Source of the DNA: SIG598 sp045580875
GTDB taxonomy: Bacteria; Bacillota; Clostridia; Oscillospirales; Acutalibacteraceae
DNA length: 64,000 bases
Assembly: GCA_045580875.1 (NCBI GenBank)
Contig: JAZNOP010000020.1
Location: forward strand, 57,455-121,454
Direction of reading: 5' to 3'
Part shown: positions 8,555-18,419 of the stretch, one piece after another
Layout of the letters: every line of letters starts with the position of its first letter
How positions within the stretch are numbered: the first letter of the stretch is position 1
The notes under the pieces: model-generated
What the model saw: the letters and a program-made list of their open reading frames with translations, nothing else
Told to the model about the DNA's origin: nothing
Database searches by the model: none
Made by a program: the position numbers and the translations under genes

Positions 8555-9433
8555 TTGATTAGAAGCATGACCGGATATGGCCGACATCAGGAGACCATAT
8601 CCGGAAAGGATATAACTGTAGAAATTAAATCGTTCAACCATAGATATTTTGAGTTTTCCTCTAAGATAAGCCGTGGATACGGTTTTCTTGAGGATAAACT
8701 CAAGAACTTTATCCAGTCGCTGGTTTCCAGAGGCAAGATCGATGTATATGTTTCTATTATCTCTGTTGATGATGGGGCAGTTGTTGTTGAGATAAACAAA
8801 TCCCTCGCTTCAGGATATGTAAATGCATTAAATCAGCTTGCTGAAGAATTCGGACTGGAGAATGACCTTTCTGTTTCTGCAATATCACGTTATTCTGATA
8901 TTTTCACAGTTCGCAGAGCACCTGAAGATGAAGCTGCTGTATGGGAAGCTGTAAATACAGTTGCCCAGAAAGCAGTTGATAATTTCATTTCTATGCGTGA
9001 GCTTGAAGGTGCACGTCTGCGTGAGGATATCAGCCAGCGTCTCGAGACAATCCTTGAGGCTGTTGAACAGGTGGAAAAGAAATCCCCCGAAACGCTTGCT
9101 CATTATCAGAACCGTCTTCGTGCCAAAATCGAGGAAGTTCTTAATGATACAAAGATAGATGAGCAGCGTCTGCTGACCGAATGTGCAATTTTCGCTGATC
9201 GTATAGCTGTTGACGAAGAAACAGTCCGTCTGCGCAGTCATATAGATCAGTTCAGACAGATAATGCAGGCGGATGAGCCTGTTGGCAGAAAGCTTGACTT
9301 CCTTGTGCAGGAAATCAACAGAGAAACCAATACAATTGGCTCAAAAGCACAGAACACTGAAATTGCTCATACTGTAGTTGCAATTAAGAGTGAAATCGAA
9401 AAGATTCGCGAACAGATTCAGAATATAGAGTAA
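8555..9433 (+). CDS. yicC: YicC/YloC family endoribonuclease
   Basis: 292 residues. The N-terminal domain starts with IRSMTGYGR and contains VEIKSFNHRYFE; the C-terminal DUF1732 part contains GRKLDFLVQEINRETNTIGSKA. Both are diagnostic of the YicC/YloC family of RNases. It begins at TTG behind CGGAGGA. The order yicC-remA-gmk-rpoZ is the standard Firmicutes cluster. There is no terminator between the biotin-enzyme genes and this gene, so they may be co-transcribed. Confidence 0.93.
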   Translation: MIRSMTGYGRHQETISGKDITVEIKSFNHRYFEFSSKISRGYGFLEDKLKNFIQSLVSRGKIDVYVSIISVDDGAVVVEINKSLASGYVNALNQLAEEFGLENDLSVSAISRYSDIFTVRRAPEDEAAVWEAVNTVAQKAVDNFISMRELEGARLREDISQRLETILEAVEQVEKKSPETLAHYQNRLRAKIEEVLNDTKIDEQRLLTECAIFADRIAVDEETVRLRSHIDQFRQIMQADEPVGRKLDFLVQEINRETNTIGSKAQNTEIAHTVVAIKSEIEKIREQIQNIE

Positions 9434-9446
9434 TTGGAGTGCTGAT

Positions 9447-9692
9447 ATGCAGCTTATTAATATTGGCTTTGGCAATGTGGTTTCTGCTGAAAGGATCATT
9501 GCTGCGGTCAATCCCGACTCTTCGCCGGTAAAGCGCCTCGTACAGGAAGCCCGCGACCGCGGTACTTTGATAGATGCAACATACGGACGCAAGACAAAGT
9601 TGGTGTTTATTGCTGACAGCGGACATGTTATTCTGTCAGCGGTAATACCGGAGGGATTCAGTGATAATACGGAGGACAATACTGATGAATAA
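9447..9692 (+). CDS. remA: RemA family DNA-binding regulator (DUF370)
   Basis: 81 residues beginning MQLINIGFGNVVSAERIIA and including DATYGRKTKLV, both typical of RemA. In Bacillus RemA is a small DNA-binding protein that switches on biofilm-matrix and osmoprotection genes by forming arrays on DNA. Its last 8 bases overlap gmk. Confidence 0.93.
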   Translation: MQLINIGFGNVVSAERIIAAVNPDSSPVKRLVQEARDRGTLIDATYGRKTKLVFIADSGHVILSAVIPEGFSDNTEDNTDE

Positions 9693-10302
9693 TGTTCTTG
9701 TTGTTGTTTCCGGCCCTGCCGGTGTAGGGAAGGGAACAATAGTTGGTAATGCAGTAAAGGTTGCCGCTGAACGAAATGAGCCGATTTATCTTTCGGTCTC
9801 AAAAACTTCTCGTCCGATGTCATCACAGGATGCTGAAGGCGTGACATATTTCTTCGTTACAAAAGAAGAGTTTCTCAAGTCTGTCAGTGACGGTGATCTT
9901 CTTGAGTACAATTGCTATAATGATAATTATTATGGCACGCCGCGAGGAAATGTTCTCAGACATCTTAATGATAATGAAGATGTTATCCTTGAGATTGATG
10001 TGAATGGCGGCAGACAGATAAAAGAAAGCTATCCTGATGTCGTAAGAGTTTTTATTCTTCCTCCGTCAATGACAGAGCTGGAGCGCCGTATCCGCGGACG
10101 GGCACGTGATACAGAGGAAGATATTGTCCGCAGACTTGAAAAGGCTCATGATGAAATTGCACAGGCAGCTGATTATGACTACATAATTGTCAATGATACC
10201 GTTGAAAATGCAACCGAGCAGCTGCTTAGCATAATCAAGGCAGAAAAATGCAGTGTGCGTAAAAACAAAAATCTTATAAGTGAGGTTTTGGATAATGCCT
10301 AA
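9685..10302 (+). CDS. gmk: Guanylate kinase
   Basis: 205 residues with a P-loop GPAGVGKGT near the N-terminus, SKTSRPM (GMP binding) and DVNGGRQIKE. It phosphorylates GMP to GDP. I took the ATG at 9685 because GGAGG lies at 9671-9675 and the homologous region starts there; an earlier in-frame start at 9661 would overlap remA more. It overlaps remA by 8 bases and rpoZ by 8 bases. Confidence 0.95.
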   Translation: MNNVLVVVSGPAGVGKGTIVGNAVKVAAERNEPIYLSVSKTSRPMSSQDAEGVTYFFVTKEEFLKSVSDGDLLEYNCYNDNYYGTPRGNVLRHLNDNEDVILEIDVNGGRQIKESYPDVVRVFILPPSMTELERRIRGRARDTEEDIVRRLEKAHDEIAQAADYDYIIVNDTVENATEQLLSIIKAEKCSVRKNKNLISEVLDNA

Positions 10303-10546
10303 ATACACTATCGATGATATCTTCAACATGGTTGAAAGTCATTATGCTCTCGTAAGTCTTGTTGCAGAAAAAGCAAGAGAGATCTCTGAAGATGCAGAGA
10401 AGAGAAAGGAGCCGCTGCTTGAAAAGCCTGTAAATATTGTGCTGAACAATCTTCGCAGCGGTAGGTCCACAATCGTCAGTCCTACAGGCTCAACCAACAT
10501 CTATCGCGATGTTGATTTTGATATGCCGATTTCCCTTGATGACTGA
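10295..10546 (+). CDS. rpoZ: RNA polymerase omega subunit
   Basis: 83 residues, the usual small size, with SHYALVSLVAEKAREI matching the omega helix that wraps the beta-prime C-terminus, and KPVNIVLNNLRSG after it. It helps assemble and stabilise RNA polymerase. The ATG at 10295 follows GAGGT; an in-frame start 15 bases upstream lacks a ribosome site. Confidence 0.92.
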   Translation: MPKYTIDDIFNMVESHYALVSLVAEKAREISEDAEKRKEPLLEKPVNIVLNNLRSGRSTIVSPTGSTNIYRDVDFDMPISLDD

Positions 10547-10597
10547 TTATAACTGAATATTTCACAATCAGACAGAAAGCGGGTGAATGAGATAGCT

Positions 10598-13060
10598 ATG
10601 AAATTTGCACGTGTAGCAGTAGAAAATACTGTCTATCATTTCGACAAACTCTTCGACTATCTCATCCCCGATGATCTGTCTGATGCTGTTTTTCCGGGTA
10701 TTCGTGTACTTGTTCCTTTCGGCGGCGGCAACAGACATCGACAGGCTGTTGTTTTTGAAGTAACTGATGAATGCGGACTTGAGAAGGAAAGCACAATAAA
10801 AGCGGTTATCTCTGCACTTGATAAATCGCCGATGCTCAGCAGTGAGTTGATCGAACTGGCAAAGTGGATTTCAGCCACCTGTTTCTGCACACTTTTTGAA
10901 GCTGCGAAACTGATGCTCCCTACAGGACTTAATATCAGGTTGGTACAGCTGTATAAAGCAGAGGATTCGTTATCACTTGAAGATATTGATAATGATATTA
11001 CACTGACCGGCGCTGAAAGAAGCATGCTTTCGTTTCTTGTAGCGAATCGCGGTGCAGTTGAGCGGGAAAAACTCAATGAAATAGCTGGTCTTGCAGAAAA
11101 ATCAGATATAGCCGACCGTCTTGTTGAAAAAGGAAAAGTAGTCAGGGTAGATGATGCCGTCAGGCGTACAGGCGATGCGACTGTCCGCATGGTAAGGTTA
11201 GTACCGGAAGCAGAGTCTCTGCCAAAACCAACGGCAAAGCAGCGTCAGGTCATTGAACTTCTTGAACAGGCTGGAAGTGCATCAGTGAAGGAAGTCTGTT
11301 ATTTTGCCGGCTGTACTCAGGCTGTTATAACAGGTCTCATCAAGCATGGGATTGTTGAGTACTACGATATGGAAGTCTATCGCCGTACGTGCGACGCTGA
11401 CTCGTATCGAATAGATCAACGAAAGCTTGAATTAACTGAAGAACAGAATAAAGCATACATTAATATGCTTGAGCGTTACCGTTCAGGTAAAACATCAACC
11501 ACGCTGCTTTATGGTGTGACCGGCAGTGGAAAGACCTCTGTTTTTATGCGCCTTATTGATGACGTGGTTGCTGATGGTCGCGGGGTTATTGTCATGGTAC
11601 CTGAGATTGCACTTACTCCGCAGACTCTTGAGCGGTTCCGAAGCCGTTACGGCGAAAAAATTGCTGTTTTCCATAGCGGATTGCCTTTGGGACAGCGTAT
11701 GGATGAATGGAAACGGGTAAAAAACGGTGATGCAAAAATTGCGATCGGTACACGCTCGGCTGTTTTTGCACCGTTTGATGATCTTGGTCTTATAATAATA
11801 GACGAGGAACAGGAATATACCTATAAATCTGAATCTTCTCCGCGCTTTCATGCGCGTGATGTAGCCAGATTCAGATGTTCATGGCATAAAGCTCCTGTGG
11901 TTCTGTCGTCTGCAACTCCTTCGCTTGAGTCGTATTATTACGCTGCAGAAAGCGGAGCGTATAATCTTGAAGTTTTAAGCAACAGATATGGTGAAGCAAA
12001 ACTTCCTGTAGTTGAAACAATTGATATATCAGAACAAAAACTGACTGAAAATCTCATCAGTGAAGAACTCCGGTCCGCTATACGGGATAATCTTGATAAT
12101 GGCAGACAGTCAATTCTGCTTCATAACAGACGAGGTTTCAATACTTTTGTTTCATGCCGGTCATGTGGTCACGTGCTTTGCTGCGAATACTGCAGTGTAT
12201 CAATGACCTATCACCATGATATTGGCAGATTGGTTTGCCATTACTGCGGAACATCGCGTCCGTTTGCTGTAAAATGTCCAGAGTGCGGCTCTGAGTATCT
12301 CAGGTATGCCGGACACGGCACACAGCATGCTGAAGATCAGCTTGAAAGACTCTTTCCTGATGCGCGGATACTTCGTATGGATGCCGATACAACTGTTTCA
12401 CGTATGGCATATTCAGATAAGCTTACAGCCTTTGCCAATGGCGAATACGACATTATGGTCGGAACACAGATGGTTGCAAAAGGGCTTGATTTTGAAAAAG
12501 TCACACTTGTTGGTGTACTGCTTGCCGATCAGATGCTTTATGGAGATGATTTCCGCAGCTATGAGCGAGCTTTTTCACTGCTGACTCAGGTTGTAGGTCG
12601 CTCAGGGCGGGGTGGCTATTCCGGCAGAGCAATTATACAGACGCTTACACCTGATAATCCGGTGATTGAAATGGCAGCGAGACAGGATTACGCTGAATTT
12701 TATTCAAATGAAATAAAAATCCGCAAGGCGATGCTTTATCCGCCTTTCTCAGATATTTGCCTTGTCGGATTCAATGGCAGCACAGAAGCTGCTGTTAAAA
12801 AGATGTCACTTAAATTCCTTGAAAGACTCAAACAGCTTGCTTCAGCTGAATATCCAGATGTACCGCTGCGTGTTCTTGGTCCGTCACCGGCTCTGATTAA
12901 CAGAATAAAAGGAAAGTACCGATATAAAATTATAATGAAATGTCGACGCAGTGTACGTTTACGTCAGATGCTTGATGCACTGCTGCGTGAGTTTGGTTCC
13001 TCACGGGACTATAAAGATACTGCTGTCTATATAGATATGAACCCAGATAACGTTATGTAG
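10598..13060 (+). CDS. priA: Primosomal protein N' (replication restart helicase PriA)
   Basis: 820 residues from the ATG at 10598; a GTG at 10583 would add five residues and cannot be excluded. The order is DNA-binding domain, winged helix, superfamily 2 helicase and C-terminal domain. It has a Walker A (GVTGSGKT) and a zinc domain with eight cysteines (CRSCG, CCEYC, CHYC, CPEC). PriA reloads the replicative helicase at stalled forks. Motif II reads DEEQ instead of DEEH (11801-11812). Confidence 0.94.
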   Translation: MKFARVAVENTVYHFDKLFDYLIPDDLSDAVFPGIRVLVPFGGGNRHRQAVVFEVTDECGLEKESTIKAVISALDKSPMLSSELIELAKWISATCFCTLFEAAKLMLPTGLNIRLVQLYKAEDSLSLEDIDNDITLTGAERSMLSFLVANRGAVEREKLNEIAGLAEKSDIADRLVEKGKVVRVDDAVRRTGDATVRMVRLVPEAESLPKPTAKQRQVIELLEQAGSASVKEVCYFAGCTQAVITGLIKHGIVEYYDMEVYRRTCDADSYRIDQRKLELTEEQNKAYINMLERYRSGKTSTTLLYGVTGSGKTSVFMRLIDDVVADGRGVIVMVPEIALTPQTLERFRSRYGEKIAVFHSGLPLGQRMDEWKRVKNGDAKIAIGTRSAVFAPFDDLGLIIIDEEQEYTYKSESSPRFHARDVARFRCSWHKAPVVLSSATPSLESYYYAAESGAYNLEVLSNRYGEAKLPVVETIDISEQKLTENLISEELRSAIRDNLDNGRQSILLHNRRGFNTFVSCRSCGHVLCCEYCSVSMTYHHDIGRLVCHYCGTSRPFAVKCPECGSEYLRYAGHGTQHAEDQLERLFPDARILRMDADTTVSRMAYSDKLTAFANGEYDIMVGTQMVAKGLDFEKVTLVGVLLADQMLYGDDFRSYERAFSLLTQVVGRSGRGGYSGRAIIQTLTPDNPVIEMAARQDYAEFYSNEIKIRKAMLYPPFSDICLVGFNGSTEAAVKKMSLKFLERLKQLASAEYPDVPLRVLGPSPALINRIKGKYRYKIIMKCRRSVRLRQMLDALLREFGSSRDYKDTAVYIDMNPDNVM

Positions 13061-13101
13061 AACTGAAAGGAGGCATGCCTTTTACAAGGCATGAAACTGA
13101 A

Positions 13102-13602
13102 ATGGCACTTAGAAATCTTGTTTATAACGGAGACAGAACGCTTCGCAAGGTATGTCGTCCTGTCGAGAAATTCGATAAGCGTCTTGGAATACTTCTTGAC
13201 GATATGGCAGAAACTATGATTGCCAGCAACGGACTTGGTCTTGCAGGTCCTCAGGTCGGAATTGTACGCAGAGTGGTTATTGTCGATATCAGTGAGGGAG
13301 AGGGAACTCTTCTCGAGATGGTCAACCCTGAAATTATTGAAGTCAGCGGTGAGCAGACCGGCTCCGAGGGATGTCTTTCTGTTCCAGGTGAGTTTGGAAT
13401 TGTAACCCGTCCTATGAATGTTACCGCCAGATATCAGGACAGAAACGGTGAATGGCATGAAATAAAAGCAGAGGGTCTTACTGCAAGAGCTATATGCCAT
13501 GAATGTGATCATCTTGAAGGCAAACTGTTTATTGATATCGCTCAGAGAATGCTTACTGAGGAGGAACTTGACTCTCTGGGGGAACAGGAGGGGGACGCAT
13601 AA
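13102..13602 (+). CDS. def: Peptide deformylase
   Basis: 166 residues with all three deformylase motifs: GLGLAGPQVG (family GxGLAAPQ), EGCLSVPG and HECDHLEG. It removes the formyl group from new proteins. AAAGGAGG at 13066-13073 lies one base from an in-frame ATG at 13075, too close for that start. Homologues begin ALRN...GDxxLRKVCRPV, so the ATG at 13102 is favoured. It abuts fmt, its functional partner. Confidence 0.93.
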   Translation: MALRNLVYNGDRTLRKVCRPVEKFDKRLGILLDDMAETMIASNGLGLAGPQVGIVRRVVIVDISEGEGTLLEMVNPEIIEVSGEQTGSEGCLSVPGEFGIVTRPMNVTARYQDRNGEWHEIKAEGLTARAICHECDHLEGKLFIDIAQRMLTEEELDSLGEQEGDA

Positions 13603-14526
13603 ATGAAACTGATATTTATGGGTACCCCCGACTTCGCCGTTCCGTCTCTGGACGCCGTTATTGCGGCAGGCCACAGCGTCGTCGCCGTATACACTCAGCC
13701 GGACAAGCCAACCGGAAGAGGATTGAAGCTTACGCCTCCTCCGGTAAAACGACGAGCACTGGAGCTCGGGCTCGACGTGTATCAGCCAGAAAGTATAAAG
13801 AAAGATGAGTCGGTTCAACAGCAGATAGCCGATTTTAAAGCCGACTGCATAGTTGTTGCTGCGTACGGAAAAATGCTTCCGCAGAATGTTCTTGACGCAG
13901 CAAAATTCGGATGCATGAACGTGCATTCATCGCTTCTTCCTAAGTATAGGGGTGCTGCCCCAATTAACTGGGCAGTGGTCAACGGCGAAAAAATTTCAGG
14001 TGTTACCATTATGCAGCTCGATATCGGTATGGATACAGGCGATATTCTGCTGCAGAGCGAAACTGAAATCGGAGAAAATGAAACTGCAGGTGAACTGCAT
14101 GACAGACTTGCAATAATTGGTGCAGATCTGCTCGTCGAAGCACTTCGTCTTGCAGAGGAAGATAAACTTGTTCCTATAAAGCAGGAAGAGTCGCTTTCAT
14201 GTTATGCGTCCATGCTGGATAAATCATTGTCAGTTATTGACTGGAATAAGCCGGCGCAGCAGGTTCATAATCTTGTGCGCGGACTTCAGCCCTGGCCTGT
14301 AGCAGTCACATCTGTTGACGGAAAAAAGCTCAAGATTCACAAAACAGAATTTATTCCTGATGTGAACGGTGCTCCGGGTGAAATTGTATCAATAAAACCT
14401 TTCACTGTAGCCTGTGGGAATGGTGCTGTGAAAATTATTGAAGTACAGGCAGAGGGCGGTAAGAGAATGGCGGCAGATGATTATCTCCGCGGACACCCTG
14501 TCGCTGTTGGAACTGCTATTGAATAA
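13603..14526 (+). CDS. fmt: Methionyl-tRNA formyltransferase
   Basis: 307 residues. It begins MKLIFMGTPDFAVPSL and carries HSSLLPKYRGAAPINW, which includes the catalytic His and the SLLP formyl-folate site, then the C-terminal tRNA-binding domain. It formylates initiator Met-tRNA with 10-formyl-THF. The ATG directly follows the def stop (TAA-ATG). Confidence 0.95.
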   Translation: MKLIFMGTPDFAVPSLDAVIAAGHSVVAVYTQPDKPTGRGLKLTPPPVKRRALELGLDVYQPESIKKDESVQQQIADFKADCIVVAAYGKMLPQNVLDAAKFGCMNVHSSLLPKYRGAAPINWAVVNGEKISGVTIMQLDIGMDTGDILLQSETEIGENETAGELHDRLAIIGADLLVEALRLAEEDKLVPIKQEESLSCYASMLDKSLSVIDWNKPAQQVHNLVRGLQPWPVAVTSVDGKKLKIHKTEFIPDVNGAPGEIVSIKPFTVACGNGAVKIIEVQAEGGKRMAADDYLRGHPVAVGTAIE

Positions 14527-14541
14527 AGAAAGGATATACAG

Positions 14542-15255
14542 ATGACTTATTATCTTGTGATGTTAGTGACCATTATTATCTCGCTGGCTGCGCAGGCAAT
14601 GGTCAAATCAGCATACAGCAAATGGAGCGGAGTGCAGAACAGCTGCGGTCTCACCGGCGCTGATGTTGCCAGAAGAATCCTCGATGCCAATGGACTTTAC
14701 CATGTTCAGATTGCTTCAATAAGTGGCACACTCACTGATAATTATAATCCCAAAACCAATGTTGTTTCTCTTTCAAGCGCTGTGTACAGCGGACGGACAG
14801 TTGCGGCGATTGGTATTGCTGCACATGAGGTTGGCCATGCAATACAGCACAACAATGGTTATCTGCCAATTAAAATCCGTGCGGCTCTTGTGCCGGTTGT
14901 GAACTTTGGAAGCGGCATCTCCTGGTATCTTATAATGGGCGGCATTCTGCTCAATTCTTTCCTTTCTGCATCTTGCGGACAGAATGATGTTGGTTATACC
15001 ATCGCAATGATTGGTGTTATTCTTTATGCTTCGGTCACTGCTTTCCATCTAGTGACTCTCCCTGTTGAACTGAATGCAAGCAACAGAGCAAAAAGACAGC
15101 TTCGTGAGATTGTTTCAACAGATTCTGATGAAAAGAAAGGTGTGCGCAAGGTGCTCAGCGCTGCTGCAATGACTTATGTTGCAGCGCTTGTTACATCTGC
15201 GATTCAGCTTCTCAGAATTCTTTCTATTGTTAACAGCTCAAGAAGGAGCCGATAA
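14542..15255 (+). CDS. Membrane zinc metallopeptidase (YugP-like)
   Basis: 237 residues with an N-terminal membrane helix (1-20), HEVGHAIQH near residue 94 as the zinc-binding HExxH site, and three more hydrophobic segments (about 112-131, 146-166 and 210-230). It matches the YugP/DUF zinc metallopeptidase family, whose substrates are unknown. It begins 15 bases after fmt behind AAAGGA and overlaps rsmB by one base. Confidence 0.88.
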   Translation: MTYYLVMLVTIIISLAAQAMVKSAYSKWSGVQNSCGLTGADVARRILDANGLYHVQIASISGTLTDNYNPKTNVVSLSSAVYSGRTVAAIGIAAHEVGHAIQHNNGYLPIKIRAALVPVVNFGSGISWYLIMGGILLNSFLSASCGQNDVGYTIAMIGVILYASVTAFHLVTLPVELNASNRAKRQLREIVSTDSDEKKGVRKVLSAAAMTYVAALVTSAIQLLRILSIVNSSRRSR

Positions 15256-16583
15256 TGAGCGCAAGAGGTATTGTATTAAGAGCGCTGAGACGAGTAGCAG
15301 AGAATGCTTACTCCAGTATTATTCTGGACAATGAACTGAAAAAGTCATCGCTTGATGACAGAGATAAACGTTTTGCAGCCAATCTGTTTTACGGAGTGCT
15401 GGAGAATGAGCAGCTTCTTGATCACACTATCAGGTCGCTCCTGACAAATAAAAAAACAAAAATCGAAAATGATGTTCGACTTATACTGCGAATGGGACTT
15501 TATCAGCTCAAGTTCATGGATAAAGTGCCGGACAGCGCAGCTGTCAATGAATCCGTTCTGATGGCCAAAAAGAATGGACTGCAGAGAGCGTCAGGCATGA
15601 TTAACGGTATGCTTCGAAGCTTTATCCGTAATAATAAGCAGATTCCGCTTCCGGACAGAACTAAGAACGAGAAACTCTGGCTTTCTGTCAATTATTCGTG
15701 TCCGATGTGGCTTATTGAACTCTGGATAAACGACTATGGTACTGAAATTTGCGAATCGGTGCTTGAATGCATTTCTGGTCGTCCGCCGATATATGCGAGG
15801 GTGAACAGTGTCAGAACTGATACTGAATCACTTATTTCCGCACTTAACTCGGATGGTGCGGAAGCGAAAGCTGTAGATTGGCTTGAAAATGCTGTTGAGA
15901 TATGCAATGCCGGCAGCATTGAAGAACTTGAAGCATACAGGAACGGACTGTTCCATATACAGGATCTTTCGTCACAGCTGTGCTGTGCTGTGCTCGATCC
16001 TCAGCCGTGTGATACAGTACTTGATGTCTGTGCTGCGCCGGGCGGAAAGAGTTTTACAGCTGCTGAACGAATGAATAATGAAGGTAAAGTGATTTCATGC
16101 GATATTCACAGCCACAGAGTTGGTCTGATTGACGACGGAGCCAAAAGACTTGGTCTTGAAGTTGTCGAGGCAACAGAAAGAGATGCTCTGACCGGTGATA
16201 ATCTGCCGGCAGACCGCGTTCTGTGTGATGTGCCGTGCTCGGGTCTTGGAATAATACGCAGAAAGCCTGATATAAAAAACAAAAATGCAGAAACTATTGC
16301 GCAACTGCCTGAAATGCAGTATGATATATTATGCAGGTCTGCATTGAATGTAAAACCCGGCGGTGTACTGGTTTATTCCACATGTACTCTTTGCTCTGCA
16401 GAAAACAGTAAAATTGCAGAGCGTTTTCTTGATTCAAATGATGAGTTTGAACCTTATCCGTTTGAACTCCCTGCATCTGTAAAGCGGAAGATAAAAGACG
16501 AGCCTGATTTCATGCTTACTCTTTTTCCATTTACGGCTGATACAGACGGTTTTTTCATTGCACGATTCAGACGAAAAGGATGA
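15255..16583 (+). CDS. rsmB: 16S rRNA (cytosine-967-C5) methyltransferase
   Basis: 442 residues: an N-terminal NusB-like RNA-binding domain and a C-terminal Rossmann methyltransferase. The SAM motif is DVCAAPGGKSF, motif IV is DVPCSGLGIIRRKPD, and the catalytic Cys is in YSTCT. It methylates C967 of 16S rRNA. Its start overlaps the yugP stop (TAATG) and its end overlaps rlmN by 4 bases. Confidence 0.94.
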   Translation: MSARGIVLRALRRVAENAYSSIILDNELKKSSLDDRDKRFAANLFYGVLENEQLLDHTIRSLLTNKKTKIENDVRLILRMGLYQLKFMDKVPDSAAVNESVLMAKKNGLQRASGMINGMLRSFIRNNKQIPLPDRTKNEKLWLSVNYSCPMWLIELWINDYGTEICESVLECISGRPPIYARVNSVRTDTESLISALNSDGAEAKAVDWLENAVEICNAGSIEELEAYRNGLFHIQDLSSQLCCAVLDPQPCDTVLDVCAAPGGKSFTAAERMNNEGKVISCDIHSHRVGLIDDGAKRLGLEVVEATERDALTGDNLPADRVLCDVPCSGLGIIRRKPDIKNKNAETIAQLPEMQYDILCRSALNVKPGGVLVYSTCTLCSAENSKIAERFLDSNDEFEPYPFELPASVKRKIKDEPDFMLTLFPFTADTDGFFIARFRRKG

Positions 16584-17635
16584 TAGATATTTCTGCGTTG
16601 ATAGACATCAAGTCATACACTGTTGATGAACTGAAAATATTATTCAAAGAACTTGGACAGCCTGCTTTTCGTGCCGTGCAGATATTCCGCTGGCTTCATA
16701 AGGGCGTTGAAAGCTTCGATGAAATGAGTGATATTCCAAAATCACTGCGTGCAATACTTGATGAAAAGTGTTACATAGCAAATGCGATTATCGAACAGCG
16801 GTTTGCATCAAAAAAGGACGAAACCAAAAAGTATCTTTTCCGTCTTAATGACGGTGAGTTTATAGAATCAGTGCTGATGAAATACAAGCATGGCTGGAGT
16901 ATTTGTATTTCAACTCAGGTTGGCTGCCGTATGGGCTGTGTATTCTGTGCAACTGGCAAAAGTGGTTTTTCACGTAATCTAACAGCCTCGGAAATGCTCG
17001 CACAGATTACCGCAGCGCAGAGAAATGAAGATATTCGTATATCTAACGTTGTTCTGATGGGCATGGGAGAGCCGCTTGATAATTTTAATAATGTACTCAA
17101 ATTCCTTGAGCTTGTTTCTCATGAAGACGGAATCTGCATTGGACAGCGGCATATTTCAGTTTCAACCTGCGGTCTGGTTGATAAAATTTATCTTCTTGCA
17201 GACATGAAGCCGCAGTTTACACTCTCAATATCACTGCACGCACCTAATGACAGAATACGCAGTGACATGATGCCTGTAAACAAAAGGTGGAATGTTGATG
17301 TACTTCTTGAAGCCTGCAGGAAATATGCGAAAATCACTGGAAGGCGAATATCGTTTGAATATTCGCTGGTAGGAAATGTAAATGACAGTGACGAATGCGC
17401 ACGGGAACTTGTAAAGAAACTGCGAGGGATGCTCTGTCATGTCAATCTGATACCTGTAAATGCGGTAGAGGGAACAGGTTGTTTTTCACCGTCATCTAAG
17501 CGCGTACAGATATTCTGCGATATTATGAATGAGGCCGGAATCACAACTACTGTCCGCCGGACTCTTGGTTCTGACATAAATGCCTCCTGCGGACAGCTGC
17601 GCCGCAGGAATCAGAAGGAATCAGGCAGCAATTAA
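16580..17635 (+). CDS. rlmN: Dual-specificity 23S rRNA/tRNA adenine-C2 methyltransferase
   Basis: 351 residues of the radical-SAM RlmN family. CRMGCVFCATG holds the CxxxCxxC 4Fe-4S ligands, GMGEPLDNF is the GEP motif and STCG lies in the region of the first methyl-carrying Cys; the second is in the C-terminal NASCGQLR. It methylates A2503 of 23S rRNA and A37 of some tRNAs. The ATG overlaps rsmB with no good separate ribosome site, so coupled translation is likely. Confidence 0.95.
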   Translation: MIDISALIDIKSYTVDELKILFKELGQPAFRAVQIFRWLHKGVESFDEMSDIPKSLRAILDEKCYIANAIIEQRFASKKDETKKYLFRLNDGEFIESVLMKYKHGWSICISTQVGCRMGCVFCATGKSGFSRNLTASEMLAQITAAQRNEDIRISNVVLMGMGEPLDNFNNVLKFLELVSHEDGICIGQRHISVSTCGLVDKIYLLADMKPQFTLSISLHAPNDRIRSDMMPVNKRWNVDVLLEACRKYAKITGRRISFEYSLVGNVNDSDECARELVKKLRGMLCHVNLIPVNAVEGTGCFSPSSKRVQIFCDIMNEAGITTTVRRTLGSDINASCGQLRRRNQKESGSN

Positions 17636-17644
17636 GGAGCAAAA

Positions 17645-18370
17645 ATGATAGCTTACGGAAAGACTGACAAAGGAATAGTCAGAAGCAATAATCAGGATAA
17701 TTTTGCCTGCGGTGTATTTGATGACGGTGCAGCATGGGCTGTCGTCTGTGACGGCATGGGCGGTGTTATCGGCGGTGATATAGCAAGCAGCATTGCTGTT
17801 GAAACTGCAAAAAAAGTAATTGCTGAAAATTATAAGCCGCGATATGACAGCCGCCATCTGAAAAAGATATTTGCTGAAGCTGCTTCTGCCGCCAATACTG
17901 CTGTATACGAAAAAGCAAAAGAAACTCCTGACCTGATGGGCATGGGAACAACAATTGTAATAGCAATTGTCAAAAAGGGCAAGGCACACATCGCACATGC
18001 CGGTGACAGCCGCGCTTATATATTAAATGATACAGCCAGACCCGTAACAAAAGACCATTCTGTTGTACAGGAGCTTGTTGATTGCGGCAGAATCACTCCT
18101 GAAGCTGCACTTAATCACCCTCACCGGAATATCATCACACGTGCTCTCGGTGTCGGGAAGGATATCACTGTTGATTTTGAAACACACAGGCTTTCATCTG
18201 GCGAAAGAGTGCTTATATGCTCTGATGGCCTTACAAACTGTGTATCTGATACGGATCTCGCTTTGTTATCAAAGCAATCGTCCGGAGAAGTGCTTCCAGA
18301 AAAATTAATTGAAGCGGCCAATTCCAATGGCGGATTTGATAATATAACTGCTGTGATTATCTGCGAATGA
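17645..18370 (+). CDS. prpC: PP2C-type protein serine/threonine phosphatase
   Basis: 241 residues with PP2C motifs: GKTDKGIVRSNNQDNF, CDGMGG, AGDSRAYIL and SDGLTN, which supply the Asp ligands for the two metals. It is the partner that reverses PrkC phosphorylation, and the kinase gene follows 49 bases later. AAGGAG lies 9 bases before the ATG. Confidence 0.94.
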   Translation: MIAYGKTDKGIVRSNNQDNFACGVFDDGAAWAVVCDGMGGVIGGDIASSIAVETAKKVIAENYKPRYDSRHLKKIFAEAASAANTAVYEKAKETPDLMGMGTTIVIAIVKKGKAHIAHAGDSRAYILNDTARPVTKDHSVVQELVDCGRITPEAALNHPHRNIITRALGVGKDITVDFETHRLSSGERVLICSDGLTNCVSDTDLALLSKQSSGEVLPEKLIEAANSNGGFDNITAVIICE

Positions 18371-18419
18371 ATTCTGAGAAAGTGAGGTATCGTCGCTGCC
18401 CGGCGGCGTAATGTTGATT

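Noticed and set aside
7643..8641. Open minus-strand frame of about 330 codons opposite the 5S-like gene
   Set aside because: It runs opposite a clearly conserved gene and its product has no recognisable domain; it is a by-product of codon bias.
13066..13077. AAAGGAGG-C-ATG as the def start
   Set aside because: The ribosome site is only one base from the ATG, and homologues align from the ATG at 13102.
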